From NCBI RefSeq assembly GCF_014158035.1, contig NZ_JACFXW010000001.1:1364001-1428000 (forward strand): a stretch of 64,000 bases of DNA, in the 5' to 3' direction. A model generated the notes under the pieces. The model was not told where the DNA came from. It ran no database searches and saw nothing but the letters and a program-made list of their open reading frames with translations. Positions 7,624-16,918 of the stretch are shown here, piece after piece (position 1 is the first letter of the stretch; every line of letters begins with the position of its first letter). This DNA comes from Rhizobium sp. G21. Lineage in GTDB: Bacteria; Pseudomonadota; Alphaproteobacteria; Rhizobiales; Rhizobiaceae. A program made the translations under genes and the position numbers.

Positions 7624-8783
7624 ATGAGAAACGTCAAAGTCGGGAGCGTCGAACCGAAGGAGATTTCGCGTCATCGCGCGCGTCGGATCTGGCTCGACGC
7701 ACAGGGGTTCGGACGACGCATCGTTTCAGGCAAGGGGCCGAAGGCGGTGACCGACCTGGTCCGTCACCTCGGTTACGTTCAGATCGACACGATCAACGTC
7801 GTGGAGCGTTGCCATCACCATATTCTCTTCACACGGCTGCCGTCCTATAGCCGCAGCGATCTTCACAAGGCTCAGTCGAAAACCAGGGGCGTTTTCGAAT
7901 ATTGGGCGCATGCCCTCGCCTATATCGCCAGCGAAGACTATCGCTTCTTCATGCCGGCGATGCTTGCGCGCAAGGCGTCGCCGCATCTGCACTATCCCAC
8001 GGTGCTGGAAGACGATACGAACCGTCTGCTCGAACGCATCGATCGCGAGGGACCGATCTCCATCCGCGACATCGAGGATGATGTCCTCGTCGAGAAGGAT
8101 CACGCCTGGGCCAGCCGCAAGCCGAGCCGGAAGGTGTTGTCCAAAGCCTTTTTCGACGGCTCCCTGACGGTATGCGCGCGCTCGGGCATGCTGAAAACCT
8201 ACGACTTGACCGCCAGACATTTCGGATGGACGCAATCGCCCGAACCGGCCTCAGCCGGCGAGGTCGATGTCTATGTGCTGGAGCGGGCGCTGCGGGCGCA
8301 AGGCATCATCAGCCTCGACTCCGTGTGTCATCTCGATGCGGGGCGCAAGCCAGCCATACGGGCGCTGATCGAAGAGCGCGTCGCCGCGGGCGCGCTTACG
8401 CCCGTAATCCTCAAGGGCGATCGGACAGAACATTGGGCTGCGCCCGAAGTCTTGGAGAAGCGCTTCGTGCGGCGGGAGCCGGAGGCGCATGTCCTATCCC
8501 CTTCGATCCCTTGGTCATCCAACGCAAACGTCTCGAACTCTTCTTCGGCTACGCGCATCGATTCGAGGCCTATGTGCCTGCCGAAAAACGGGTTTTGGGG
8601 TATTTCGCGCTTCCGGTCCTCTATGACGGGCGTATCGTTGCAGCCATCGACATCAAGGCGGAGCGGAAAACCAAGACGCTGCTGATCAATAAATGGACGC
8701 GCTTCGGCGACGAAAGTCCGGAAGAACGGTCGGCTGTCGAGGCGGCGCTCGGAAGGTTCGAGCAATTTCAGTTCGCACCATAA
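7624..8783 (+). CDS. YcaQ/AlkX-family winged-helix DNA glycosylase, frame broken once
   Basis: The product matches the winged-helix family formerly called DUF1006, which includes E. coli YcaQ, a glycosylase that unhooks DNA interstrand crosslinks. Recognisable parts are LGYVQIDTINVVERCHHHILF near residue 55, FEYWAHALAYI, and in the second frame PFDPLVIQRKR and YVPAEKRVLGYFALPVL. The frame changes by one base in a four-C run at 8498-8501; one more C restores LSPFDPL and a 386-residue protein of normal length. I read this as one gene with a likely sequencing deletion. The SOS box upstream fits a crosslink-repair role. Confidence 0.82.
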
Positions 8784-8888
8784 TCACGCGGCTCTCGGAG
8801 TGCGCGCACGGCGTTGCGACCTTCCGCCTTCGGCAAATTGACCGGCGCCCGCGCGAGCCCGGTTCACACACCCGATCAACCTTGCTAT

Positions 8889-8903
8889 GTTCTATTTTCG
8901 TTC
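8889..8903 (+). promoter_or_regulatory. LexA (SOS) box upstream of the uvrD-like/dinB operon
   Basis: GTTC-TATTTTC-GTTC is an exact GTTC-N7-GTTC repeat 40 bp before the GTG start at 8943. It lies in a short T-rich stretch suited to a promoter. The downstream genes encode a UvrD-type helicase and DinB, the latter a classical SOS gene. Confidence 0.8.
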
Positions 8904-8942
8904 CGGTGGTGAGAATCATCCTGCCGGGTCCGGAAAGCCTGC

Positions 8943-11023
8943 GTGGGGATCAATGACTGCTGCCATCTCGAGAAACTGAATGATCGCCAGCGTGAGGCCG
9001 TCGAGCATGGCGTGGGCTTGGCCGATGCAGGGATCGGCGGACCGCTGCTGATCATCGCCGGGGCCGGTTCCGGCAAGACCAACACGTTGGCGCATCGGGT
9101 CGCCCATCTCATCGTGAATGGCGCAGATCCTCGCCGCATTCTGCTGATGACCTTTTCGCGTCGCGCGGCCTCTGAGATGGCCCGTCGCGTCGAGCGGATC
9201 TGTCGTCAGGTGCTGGGCGACAACGCCGCCATCATGACCGACGCGCTCGCCTGGTCCGGCACCTTCCACGGCATCGGCGCGCGGTTACTCAGGATCTATG
9301 CCGAGCAGATCGGGCTCAATGTCGATTTCACCATTCATGATCGCGAAGACAGCGCCGATCTGATGAACATCGTGCGTCATGATCTCGGCTTCTCCAAGAC
9401 ACAGAACCGCTTTCCGACCAAGGGAACGTGCCTGGCGATCTATTCCCGGGTGGTCAATTCAGAGAGCAGCAGCCTCGGTGAGGTGCTGAAGACGGCCTAC
9501 CCCTGGGTGCTCGAATGGGAAAACGAACTCAAGCAGCTCTTTGCTGCTTACGTCGAGGCCAAGCAGGCGCAGAACGTGCTCGATTATGATGACCTCCTGC
9601 TCTACTGGGCGCAGATGGTCTCCGATCCTGATATTGCCGAGGATGTCGGCGGCCGTTTCGATCATGTGCTGGTGGATGAGTATCAGGACACCAATCGCCT
9701 GCAGTCCTCGATCCTGATGGCGCTGAAGCCGGGCGGACGCGGCCTGACCGTGGTCGGCGACGACGCCCAGTCGATCTATTCCTTCCGCGCCGCCACCATC
9801 CGCAACATCCTCGACTTTCCCGACGCCTTCTCGCCCAAGCCAGCAGACGTCATCACGCTTGATCGCAACTATCGCTCCACCGCCCCCATCCTCGCCGCCG
9901 CCAATGGCGTCATCGATCTCGCCCGAGAACGATTCACCAAGAACCTCTGGACGGACCGGGCGTCAGAACAACGCCCTGTTTTGGTGACGGTGAAGGACGA
10001 GACGGATCAGGCCGGCTATATCGTCGAGCAGGTGCTGGCCAATCGTGAGGTCGGCGTGCCGCTCAAGCAGCAGGCCGTGCTGTTCCGGGCCTCCAACCAT
10101 AGCGGCCCGCTCGAAGTGGAGCTCACCCGCCGCAACATCCCCTTCGTCAAGTTCGGCGGGCTGAAGTTTCTCGACAGCGCCCATGTCAAGGACATGCTGG
10201 CGGTGCTGCGCTTCGCCCAGAACCCGCGCGATCGCGTCGCGGGCTTTCGTCTCCTGCAGATGTTGCCGGGTATCGGACCGCAGACGGCGGCCCGCATTCT
10301 CGACACGATCGCCGCCGATCCCGAGCCGCTGCTGTCCTTGATGGAGCTGCCTCCCCGCCCAAGAGCGGCGAGGACTGGCCGAGCTTCACCACGCTGGTCT
10401 CCGCCCTCAGAAAGTCCGAAGCGGGCTGGCCCGCCGAGATCGGGCTGGCGCGCACCTGGTATGAGCCGCATCTCGATCGCATCCATGAGGACGCCGACAC
10501 GCGCAAAGCCGATCTTCTTCAGCTCGAGCAGATCGCGTCAGGCTACGCCAATCGCGAGCGCTTCCTGACTGAGCTGACGCTCGATCCGCCGGACGCCACC
10601 AGCGACCAGGCGGGCGTGCCGCTGCTTGACGAAGACTATCTGATCCTCTCGACCATCCATTCCGCCAAGGGACAGGAATGGCGCTCGGTCTTCATGCTGA
10701 ATGTCGTCGACGGCTGCATTCCCTCCGATCTCGGAACGGGCACGACGGCGGAACTCGAAGAAGAACGCCGCCTGCTCTATGTCGGCATGACGCGCGCCCG
10801 CGACAGCCTGCATCTGGTCACGCCGCAGCGCTTCTTCACCCACGGCCAGAACGCCCAGGGCGACCGGCATGTCTATGCCGCGCGCACCCGCTTCATACCG
10901 GCGACTCTTCTGCAGTTCTTCGAGACCACCGCCTGGCCGAAGGTGAGCGCCGCCGCCAGCGAGCGCAGCGCCAAACAGATCCGCATCGATGTCGGCGCGC
11001 GCATGCGCTCGATGTGGACCTGA
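8943..11023 (+). CDS. UvrD/PcrA-type ATP-dependent DNA helicase, frame broken once
   Basis: This superfamily-1 helicase has the Walker A GAGSGKTNT near residue 40, motif Ia MTFSRRAASEM, motif II as VDEYQDTN, motif III GDDAQSIYSFRAA, motif IV DRNYRST, and in the last third HSAKGQEW and YVGMTRARD (motifs V and VI). The frame shifts in the C run at 10353-10356 near codon 470; adding one C gives a continuous protein of about 693 residues. The GTG start at 8943 is the best available. The polymerase IV gene follows after 25 bp, and an SOS box precedes the pair, pointing to a damage-induced helicase. Confidence 0.87.
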
Positions 11024-11048
11024 GAGACGAGACCGGGGAGCCCGCGCC

Positions 11049-12140
11049 ATGACGGATCTGTCGCCGCCGCCCCTGCGCAAGATCATCCATGTCGACATGG
11101 ACGCTTTCTATGCATCGGTGGAGCAGCGCGACAATCCGGAGCTGCGCGGCAAGCCCGTCGCGGTCGGCGGGGCGGCAGCCCGCGGCGTGGTGGCGGCCGC
11201 GAGCTACGAGGCCCGCGCCTTCGGCGTCCGCTCGGCCATGCCGTCGGTCACGGCGGCGCGGAAATGCCCTGATATCATCTTCGTCAAGCCGCGCTTCGAG
11301 GTCTACCGCGCCGTGTCGCAGCAGATCCGCGAGATCTTCGCCGATTATACGCCTCTCATCGAGCCGCTGTCGCTCGACGAGGCCTATCTCGACGTCACCG
11401 ACAACCTCAAGTCCATGCCGATCGCCACCGAGATCGCCGAAGAGATCCGCGCGCGCATCAAGGCCGCGACAGGCCTCAACGCCTCGGCCGGCATCTCCTA
11501 CAACAAGTTTCTCGCCAAAATGGCGTCGGACCTCAACAAGCCCAATGGCCAGGCGGTGATCACGCCCAAGAACGGCCCCGCCTTCGTCGAGAGCCTCGCC
11601 GTCAGCAAGTTCCATGGCGTCGGCCCCGCCACGGCCGAGAAGATGCATCGGCTCGGCATCGAAACCGGAGCCGATCTCAAGGCGAAGTCGCTGGAATTCC
11701 TGGCGGCGCATTTCGGCAAATCCGGCCCCTATTTCTACGGCATCGCTCGCGGCGTCGACAACCGGCAGGTCAAGCCGGATCGGGAGCGGAAGTCGGTCGG
11801 CGCGGAGGACACTTTTGCAGAAGATCTCGTTGCCCTGTATGACGCGCAGAGCGAGATCGCTCCGCTCGTCGCCAAGGTCTGGAGCTACTGCCAGAAACAC
11901 GGGATCAGCGCCAAGACCGTGATGGTGAAGATCAAGTTTTCCGACTTTCAGCAGATCACCCGCAGCCGGACGATCGAACGACCGCTCTCCGACCACCAAG
12001 ACATCGAGCAGATCGCCAGACAATTGATCGAGACGGCGTTTCCGTTTCGCAAACCGGTGCGATTGTTGGGGGTTACTCTTTCGAATCTGGGCGAGAAAAG
12101 CCAACCGACGCAGGCGCAGCTGGATTTCGCGGGCTTGTAG
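11049..12140 (+). CDS. dinB: DNA polymerase IV (Y-family translesion polymerase)
   Basis: The 363-residue protein is a DinB-type Y-family polymerase that copies past damaged bases with low fidelity. The metal-binding residues lie in HVDMDAFYASVEQ near residue 15 and SLDEAYLDVT near residue 110. The tail ends in QAQLDFAGL, resembling a beta-clamp-binding QxxLxF peptide. The ATG at 11049 was chosen because the protein start MTDLSPPPLRK leads directly into the catalytic core. It sits 25 bp after the helicase gene and probably shares its SOS-controlled promoter. Confidence 0.95.
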   Translation: MTDLSPPPLRKIIHVDMDAFYASVEQRDNPELRGKPVAVGGAAARGVVAAASYEARAFGVRSAMPSVTAARKCPDIIFVKPRFEVYRAVSQQIREIFADYTPLIEPLSLDEAYLDVTDNLKSMPIATEIAEEIRARIKAATGLNASAGISYNKFLAKMASDLNKPNGQAVITPKNGPAFVESLAVSKFHGVGPATAEKMHRLGIETGADLKAKSLEFLAAHFGKSGPYFYGIARGVDNRQVKPDRERKSVGAEDTFAEDLVALYDAQSEIAPLVAKVWSYCQKHGISAKTVMVKIKFSDFQQITRSRTIERPLSDHQDIEQIARQLIETAFPFRKPVRLLGVTLSNLGEKSQPTQAQLDFAGL

Positions 12141-12213
12141 CGAAAACGGGCAAACAGGTGACGGGCAACCGGCGCGCCGTGGGACGCTCTTCGAGCCGCT
12201 CCACGACCCGAGG

Positions 12214-12450
12214 TCAATTTCCAGGCTGGACGAGAGCGGCGATGTAAGCCCGGGTCCATTTGGCGAATTGCTCTTCCAGCTCAGACTCTGGAAGCGCCTC
12301 GAGATAGACATCGATGTCAGCGACGATCCGGTCTTTGATCGTCGGGTCATTCCTGGCGGCATGCTCGATCAGCGCCTTCAGCACCGTATCGATCGCCAGC
12401 TTCCTCGCCCCAGCCGCCACGCCGAACGGATCGGTTTCGTTTTTCTGCAT
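12214..12450 (-). CDS. Small hypothetical protein (78 aa)
   Basis: A soluble, acidic, probably helical protein beginning MQKNETDPFGVAAGAR. GAGGAG lies 9-11 nt before the ATG at 12450, which is why this start is preferred to longer frames. It converges with dinB and is divergent from the sugar ABC transporter ATPase gene. No domain is recognised. The repeated acidic-helical pattern gives no functional clue. Confidence 0.6.
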   Translation of the reverse strand: MQKNETDPFGVAAGARKLAIDTVLKALIEHAARNDPTIKDRIVADIDVYLEALPESELEEQFAKWTRAYIAALVQPGN

Positions 12451-12621
12451 GGGTTCAAACTCCTCGATAGATCGATAGCGAGCCATAAGACGGCGGCGCC
12501 TATGCGAAGCCGCCAGGCTGAACGAGGCGCCAATTGACGCGCCGTCGACGGCGAAAGCATGACCGACATGGGCCGAGGGGCCCGAAACGCTGAAATGAAC
12601 CGATCTATATCTTGACTTGCG

Positions 12622-12631
12622 ATACATATCG
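12622..12631 (+). promoter_or_regulatory. Candidate operator of the arabinoside locus, left promoter
   Basis: ATACATATCG lies 32 bp before the ATPase gene start and sits within CGATA-CA-TATCG, a perfect 5-bp inverted repeat. The same 10-mer occurs inverted upstream of the ArsR-type regulator gene (19493-19502). Sharing of this site by both outer promoters of the locus suggests binding by that regulator. This is inference from two copies. Confidence 0.42.
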
Positions 12632-12662
12632 GGAAAAATGATGCGAACTCGTGGAGGAGTGC

Positions 12663-13748
12663 ATGGCCGAAATACGCTTGGAAAACATATCGAAGAGCTT
12701 CGGCTCGGTCTCGGTGATCCGAGACATATCGCTTACGGTGAACGCCGGAGAATTGGTCGTGTTCCTCGGCCCTTCCGGATCGGGGAAATCCACGCTCCTG
12801 CGGATGATCGCCGGCCTCGAAACGATAGATTCCGGCGCCCTGACCATCGGCGGCGTCCGCAGCGACACCCTGCCTCCCGGCCAGCGCAACATCGCCATGG
12901 TGTTCCAGAATTACGCCCTCTATCCGCATATGAGCGTCCGGGACAACATGGCATTCGGCCTCGAAAACATCGGGGTGGACAAGACCGAGATCGAGACGCG
13001 CGTGACGACGGCCGCGCGCATGCTCGAAATGGAGCATTTGCTCTCCCGAAAGCCCGCACAATTGTCCGGCGGCCAGAGACAGCGCGTGGCGATCGGCCGT
13101 GCCATCGTCAAGGAGCCGAAAGCGTTCCTGTTCGACGAGCCGCTGTCGAACCTCGATGCGGCGTTGCGGGTGCGGACCCGGGTCGAACTCGCCCAGCTGC
13201 ACCAGCGCCTGAGGTCCACCATGATCTACGTCACCCATGATCAGACGGAAGCCATGACGCTCGCCGACCGGATCGTGGTGCTCAATCAGTGCAAGATCGA
13301 ACAGATCGGCACACCGATGGAGGTCTATCTCAAGCCCGCGTCGCGCTTCGTCGCCGGCTTCATCGGAAGCCCGGGGATGAATTTCCTCTCTGTCGATGTC
13401 GTCCGCAGCGGCCGCACGCCCATCCGGTTTCCGAACGGCTTCGAGCTGGAGATCGAAGCGCCGGTTCCGGCCCCGGGCAAGTTCGATCTCGGCATCCGGC
13501 CCGAATCCGTACGGATCGTCACGGGCGAGGATGATCCCGCCCGGCCCTCGACCGAAGCGAAGGTCGATGTCGTCGAGCAGCTCGGCGAGCGCACGCTGGC
13601 CTATTGCACGCTCGAGGACGGGTCGCCGTTCATCGCCCAGGATAGCGGACGCTCCCAGGTGCGGCCCGGCGATCGCGTTCGCGTGGCGCTGGACACGTCC
13701 GCCATTCATCTGTTCGACGCCGACGGACGATCCTATCAGGCGGCCTGA
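12663..13748 (+). CDS. ABC sugar importer ATP-binding protein (UgpC/MsmK type)
   Basis: The 361-residue ATPase carries Walker [11 protein letters not shown]-loop [12 protein letters not shown], signature LSGGQRQR, Walker [12 protein letters not shown] and switch His in VTHDQ. A C-terminal TOBE-type domain with [10 protein letters not shown] follows; this is usual for carbohydrate importers of the CUT1 group. GGAGGAG precedes the ATG at 12663. It is on the opposite strand to the permease and binding-protein genes and converges with them at 13.8 kb, but belongs to the same importer by type and position. Confidence 0.92.
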   Translation: MAEIRLENISKSFGSVSVIRDISLTVNAGELVVFLGPSGSGKSTLLRMIAGLETIDSGALTIGGVRSDTLPPGQRNIAMVFQNYALYPHMSVRDNMAFGLENIGVDKTEIETRVTTAARMLEMEHLLSRKPAQLSGGQRQRVAIGRAIVKEPKAFLFDEPLSNLDAALRVRTRVELAQLHQRLRSTMIYVTHDQTEAMTLADRIVVLNQCKIEQIGTPMEVYLKPASRFVAGFIGSPGMNFLSVDVVRSGRTPIRFPNGFELEIEAPVPAPGKFDLGIRPESVRIVTGEDDPARPSTEAKVDVVEQLGERTLAYCTLEDGSPFIAQDSGRSQVRPGDRVRVALDTSAIHLFDADGRSYQAA

Positions 13749-13761
13749 GACAAAGGCGCGG

Positions 13762-13777
13762 CCCCGTTTCGACGGGG
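13762..13777. terminator. Bidirectional hairpin between convergent transporter genes
   Basis: CCCCGT-TTCG-ACGGGG forms a 6-bp stem with a stable TTCG tetraloop between the stops of the ATPase gene (13748) and the second permease gene (13803). No long T run follows, so termination strength is uncertain. Confidence 0.45.
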
Positions 13778-13802
13778 TCCGCACAGTCCGAGACGACATC
13801 GG

Positions 13803-14645
13803 CTAGCCCTTGATGCCGGCCGACAGGGTGATGGCTTCCGTGACGCGCCGCTGGAAGACGAGATAGGCCAGGGCGACCGGCAAGCCCGCCAGCACCGCCG
13901 CGGTGAGCTGTCTGGCGTAATAGACGCCGAAAGCGTCGTTGACCTGGGTTATGCCCACCGTGATCGTCATCATATCCGTCTTGGTCACCGCGAGGAACGG
14001 CCATAGGAACGAGTTCCACGACCAGATGAAGCAGACGATCGACAGCGCGGTCGTGACGCCCCAGTTCATGGGGATATAGACGCGGGTGAGGATCCGCCAT
14101 TCCGAGGCGTTGTCCATGACGGCGGCCTCGCGAAATTCCTTCGGCACGCCGTCGAAGAACTGCTTGTAGACGATGATGATGACCGGGTGGATGAGCTGCG
14201 GCAGGACGATGCCGGCCCAGGTGTTGATCAGGCCCAGATCCGCCACCAGTTCGAAATGGTTGATGATCAGGGTCTGCATCGGCACCATGAAGCTCACCAG
14301 GATGAGCCACCAGAGAAGATTGCGGAACGGAAACTTCAGCTGGGAAATGGCGTAGCCGCAAAACAGCGACGAGCTCACCGTCAGCACGGTGACGGCCGCG
14401 GCCGTGACGATGGAATTGACGTACCAGCGTCCGATTTCGGTCTGGGTCAGCGCAAACCAATAGTGCGACACCGTGAAGGTCTCCGGCCAGAGCTCGATAT
14501 ATGGCCTGACGACTTCGTCCTCCGGCTTCAGCGAGGAGACGACGCCCCAATACATCGGAAAAGCCCAGATGACGGCGCAGAACACGGTCAGCAGCGTGAT
14601 GATCAGGCCGATCAGATTGATGCGGCGCGCAGTGGTCACATTCAT
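13803..14645 (-). CDS. ABC sugar importer permease (MalG/UgpE type)
   Basis: The 280-residue inner-membrane protein has about six hydrophobic segments and the permease EAA loop, here EFREAAVMDNASEWRI, which contacts the ATPase. It corresponds to the second permease of CUT1 importers (MalG-like). Its ATG at 14645 overlaps the restored stop of the first permease in an ATGA arrangement, showing translational coupling. In the given sequence the two permeases read as one long frame, but this results from a one-base insertion upstream and is not a real fusion. Confidence 0.88.
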   Translation of the reverse strand: MNVTTARRINLIGLIITLLTVFCAVIWAFPMYWGVVSSLKPEDEVVRPYIELWPETFTVSHYWFALTQTEIGRWYVNSIVTAAAVTVLTVSSSLFCGYAISQLKFPFRNLLWWLILVSFMVPMQTLIINHFELVADLGLINTWAGIVLPQLIHPVIIIVYKQFFDGVPKEFREAAVMDNASEWRILTRVYIPMNWGVTTALSIVCFIWSWNSFLWPFLAVTKTDMMTITVGITQVNDAFGVYYARQLTAAVLAGLPVALAYLVFQRRVTEAITLSAGIKG

Positions 14646-15527
14646 CGATCCCGCCCTCCCGACAGGCGCGTCAATTGGAAATTCAGCACCGAAACGACGA
14701 TCACGAGGACGAACAGCACCACCGCGACTGCGGCCGCCCTTCCCCTGATCCGATTGAAACGATCGCTGGAAGACGTAGTAGACGAGGACCACGTTGTCGT
14801 TGGGACGGCCGCCCGTGGAGAACAGATAGACCTGATCGAAAATCTTGAGCTGCGAGATCAGCTGAATGGTCAGGACCAGCGCGGTGATCGGCCACATCAG
14901 CGGCCAGGTGATGCGGCGAAAGGTCGACCAGAGACCGGCATTGTCCAGCGCGGCCGCTTCATAGATTTCAGCCGGAATCGCGCGCAGGCCCGCCAGGAAC
15001 AGCAGGATGGAGAAGCCCGCGGTCCACCAGATCGTGATCACGCCGACGGCCGGCATGAACCAGGCCGTCGATTTGAACACCGGAATGCGCGGGATGCCCA
15101 GAAGGTCGAACACATACATGGCGATGCCGAACTGGAAGTTCAGGGTCCAGTCCCAGAGGAGATAGACCACCGACACCGGCAGAATGTAGGGCAGGAAAAA
15201 CAGAGCCAGGATGGCGGCTTGAAGCCGGCCGGCGAGCCGGTTAACGCCGAGCGCGATCGCAAAGGCGACGAGCGTTCCGGGTATGACGGTGATCAGGACG
15301 AAATAGGCCGTATTCCACACCGCGGTGCCGAACCGACGATCGGATGGAAGACGCGCGTAATTCTCGAGGCCGACATAGGCGCCGTCGCCGATCAGGGGCG
15401 CATCCGTAAAGCTGATCATGAACAGCTTGATGGTCGGATAAATGAACACCAGGCCGTAAATCGCGACGAAAGGCGCGACGAGCGCCAAGGCGAAAAGGGT
15501 CTCTTTGCGTCGATTTCTGAGCATCAT
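14642..15527 (-). CDS. ABC sugar importer permease (MalF/UgpA type), frame broken near the end
   Basis: This first permease has six hydrophobic segments and an EAA loop (IYEAAALDNAGLW). Up to SFQSDQG the frame is normal; then one extra base in 14737-14745 (C runs on the plus strand) shifts it. Removing one base yields KAAAVAVVLFVLVIVV, a proper last membrane helix, and a stop at 14642 overlapping the next gene. The corrected length is 294 residues. It follows the binding-protein gene after a 12-bp hairpin. Most likely the insertion is a sequence error. Confidence 0.85.
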
Positions 15528-15558
15528 CCCCGCTCTTCCCTTGATTTCAGACGAGGAT

Positions 15559-15589
15559 GGCCCCGGCGAGCCATGAGCTCGCCGGGGCC
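15559..15589 (-). promoter_or_regulatory. Intercistronic hairpin between binding-protein and permease genes
   Basis: GGCCCCGGCGAG and CTCGCCGGGGCC pair perfectly over 12 bp with a seven-base loop. The hairpin lies between the stop of the binding-protein gene and the start of the permease gene. Such hairpins are known in ABC importer operons to protect the upstream message and make binding protein more abundant than permease. No T run is present, so it is likely a stabiliser or partial attenuator. Confidence 0.65.
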
Positions 15590-15597
15590 GTGTTCTG

Positions 15598-16872
15598 TCA
15601 GAGGTCGGCCAGACCGGCCTTGATCTCTTCCACCGCCTTGGCGGGCTCCATTTCCCCGTTGAGCGTCGGCACGAAGAAGTTCGACATGACGTCGAAGATC
15701 GGTCCCGCGATGCCGGCGAGCGGCGTCCTGGGATCGAAGATCATATGGGAGGTGAGCGACGAATAGGTGCTGTTGGGCTCCATCGCCTTGTATTCGGCGG
15801 AATTGGTCACGGGACCATATGCGGGAATATGACCGGCCGTCGCCCAGAACAACGAGTTCTTCGACATCCAGCTCATGACCTCCAGCACCGCAGCCCGCTT
15901 TTCGGGGTTCATCTCCTTGCCCTTGTTGGCGGGGATCGCAAAGGCGTGGCTATCGGCATAGGTCGAGGGATGATCGAAGATGACGGGGAGTTCGACCGCG
16001 CCCCATTCGAACAGTTTGCCGTTCTTCTGGAGATCCGTCATGGTCGGCACTTCCCAGACGCCGTTGATCATCATCGCCGCCTCGCCCGAGGTGAAGAGCG
16101 CGACGGTGGCGGGATAGTCGGTATAGGTCGACTGAAGCCCTTCCTTGGTCCAGTCCGACAGGACCGCCAGCGCGTTTTCAAGCTTCTTGGCGTTGTCCCC
16201 GGCCAGGAACTCGCCGTCGGTCATGAGTTCGCCATCCTGCTGACCCACCAGCGAATAGATGGTGCGGAACATGAAGTTGCCGTCGGCCGTGACGGAGCCG
16301 AGCGGGAACTTGACGCCGGCGTCCTTCAGAGCCTTGAGCGTGGCGGTGAAGTTCTCCCGCGAACCCATTCCCTTCGGCTTGCCGTTGTCGTCCAGCATGC
16401 CGGCTTTCTTGAGCAGGTCCTTGTTGTAATAGAGCACGATCGGGTGGGTATCGAGCGGCACGGCATATTGCTTGCCGTCGCTGCCGATCGCCTCCCAGGT
16501 CGCCGGGGCGTAGTCGGACTGTGCGAGGCCCATGGTCTTCCAGTCGTCGGCGGTGATTTCCTGCAGGATGCCCTGCTTCACCGCGAGCGGGATGCGGCTG
16601 GCGTGATAGGTCATGATATCGGGGGCCTCCCCGACCGCGGCGGATGTCTGCACCTTGGAATAGAAGGGTGTGCCCCATTCCAGCGTCGTCGCGTCGATCT
16701 TGATCTTGCCCTTGTGGGCCTCGTTGAAGTCCGCGACCATCTGCTTCATCCGGACGCCGTCGCCGCCGCCGAAGAAGTCCCACCAGGTGATCGTTTCCTC
16801 CGCATGGGCGGCTGTGGTCATCAGACCGCCGGCGATGAGCATCGCTTTCGAAAGTTTGAACCAATTCGGCAT
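15598..16872 (-). CDS. Periplasmic sugar-binding protein of an ABC importer
   Basis: The 424-residue protein begins with a Sec signal peptide (cleavage probably after AAHA, near residue 24) and has the extracellular solute-binding family 1 pattern: ITWWDFFGGGDG at the mature start, then VPLDTHPIVLYYNKDLL and GEAAMMINGVWEVP. It would capture an oligosaccharide, probably an arabinoside, and pass it to the two permeases downstream. The GH51 arabinofuranosidase gene directly upstream on the same strand supports that substrate. The ligand itself cannot be read from sequence. Confidence 0.9.
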   Translation of the reverse strand: MPNWFKLSKAMLIAGGLMTTAAHAEETITWWDFFGGGDGVRMKQMVADFNEAHKGKIKIDATTLEWGTPFYSKVQTSAAVGEAPDIMTYHASRIPLAVKQGILQEITADDWKTMGLAQSDYAPATWEAIGSDGKQYAVPLDTHPIVLYYNKDLLKKAGMLDDNGKPKGMGSRENFTATLKALKDAGVKFPLGSVTADGNFMFRTIYSLVGQQDGELMTDGEFLAGDNAKKLENALAVLSDWTKEGLQSTYTDYPATVALFTSGEAAMMINGVWEVPTMTDLQKNGKLFEWGAVELPVIFDHPSTYADSHAFAIPANKGKEMNPEKRAAVLEVMSWMSKNSLFWATAGHIPAYGPVTNSAEYKAMEPNSTYSSLTSHMIFDPRTPLAGIAGPIFDVMSNFFVPTLNGEMEPAKAVEEIKAGLADL

Positions 16873-16918
16873 GTCATTCTCCTCCCTAGACAGGCGGCAT
16901 CGCCGCCACCGATTGATT

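Noticed and set aside
13803..15527. A 574-residue fused double permease
   Set aside because: The join passes through a sequence with no membrane helix. Removing one base gives two normal, overlapping permeases.
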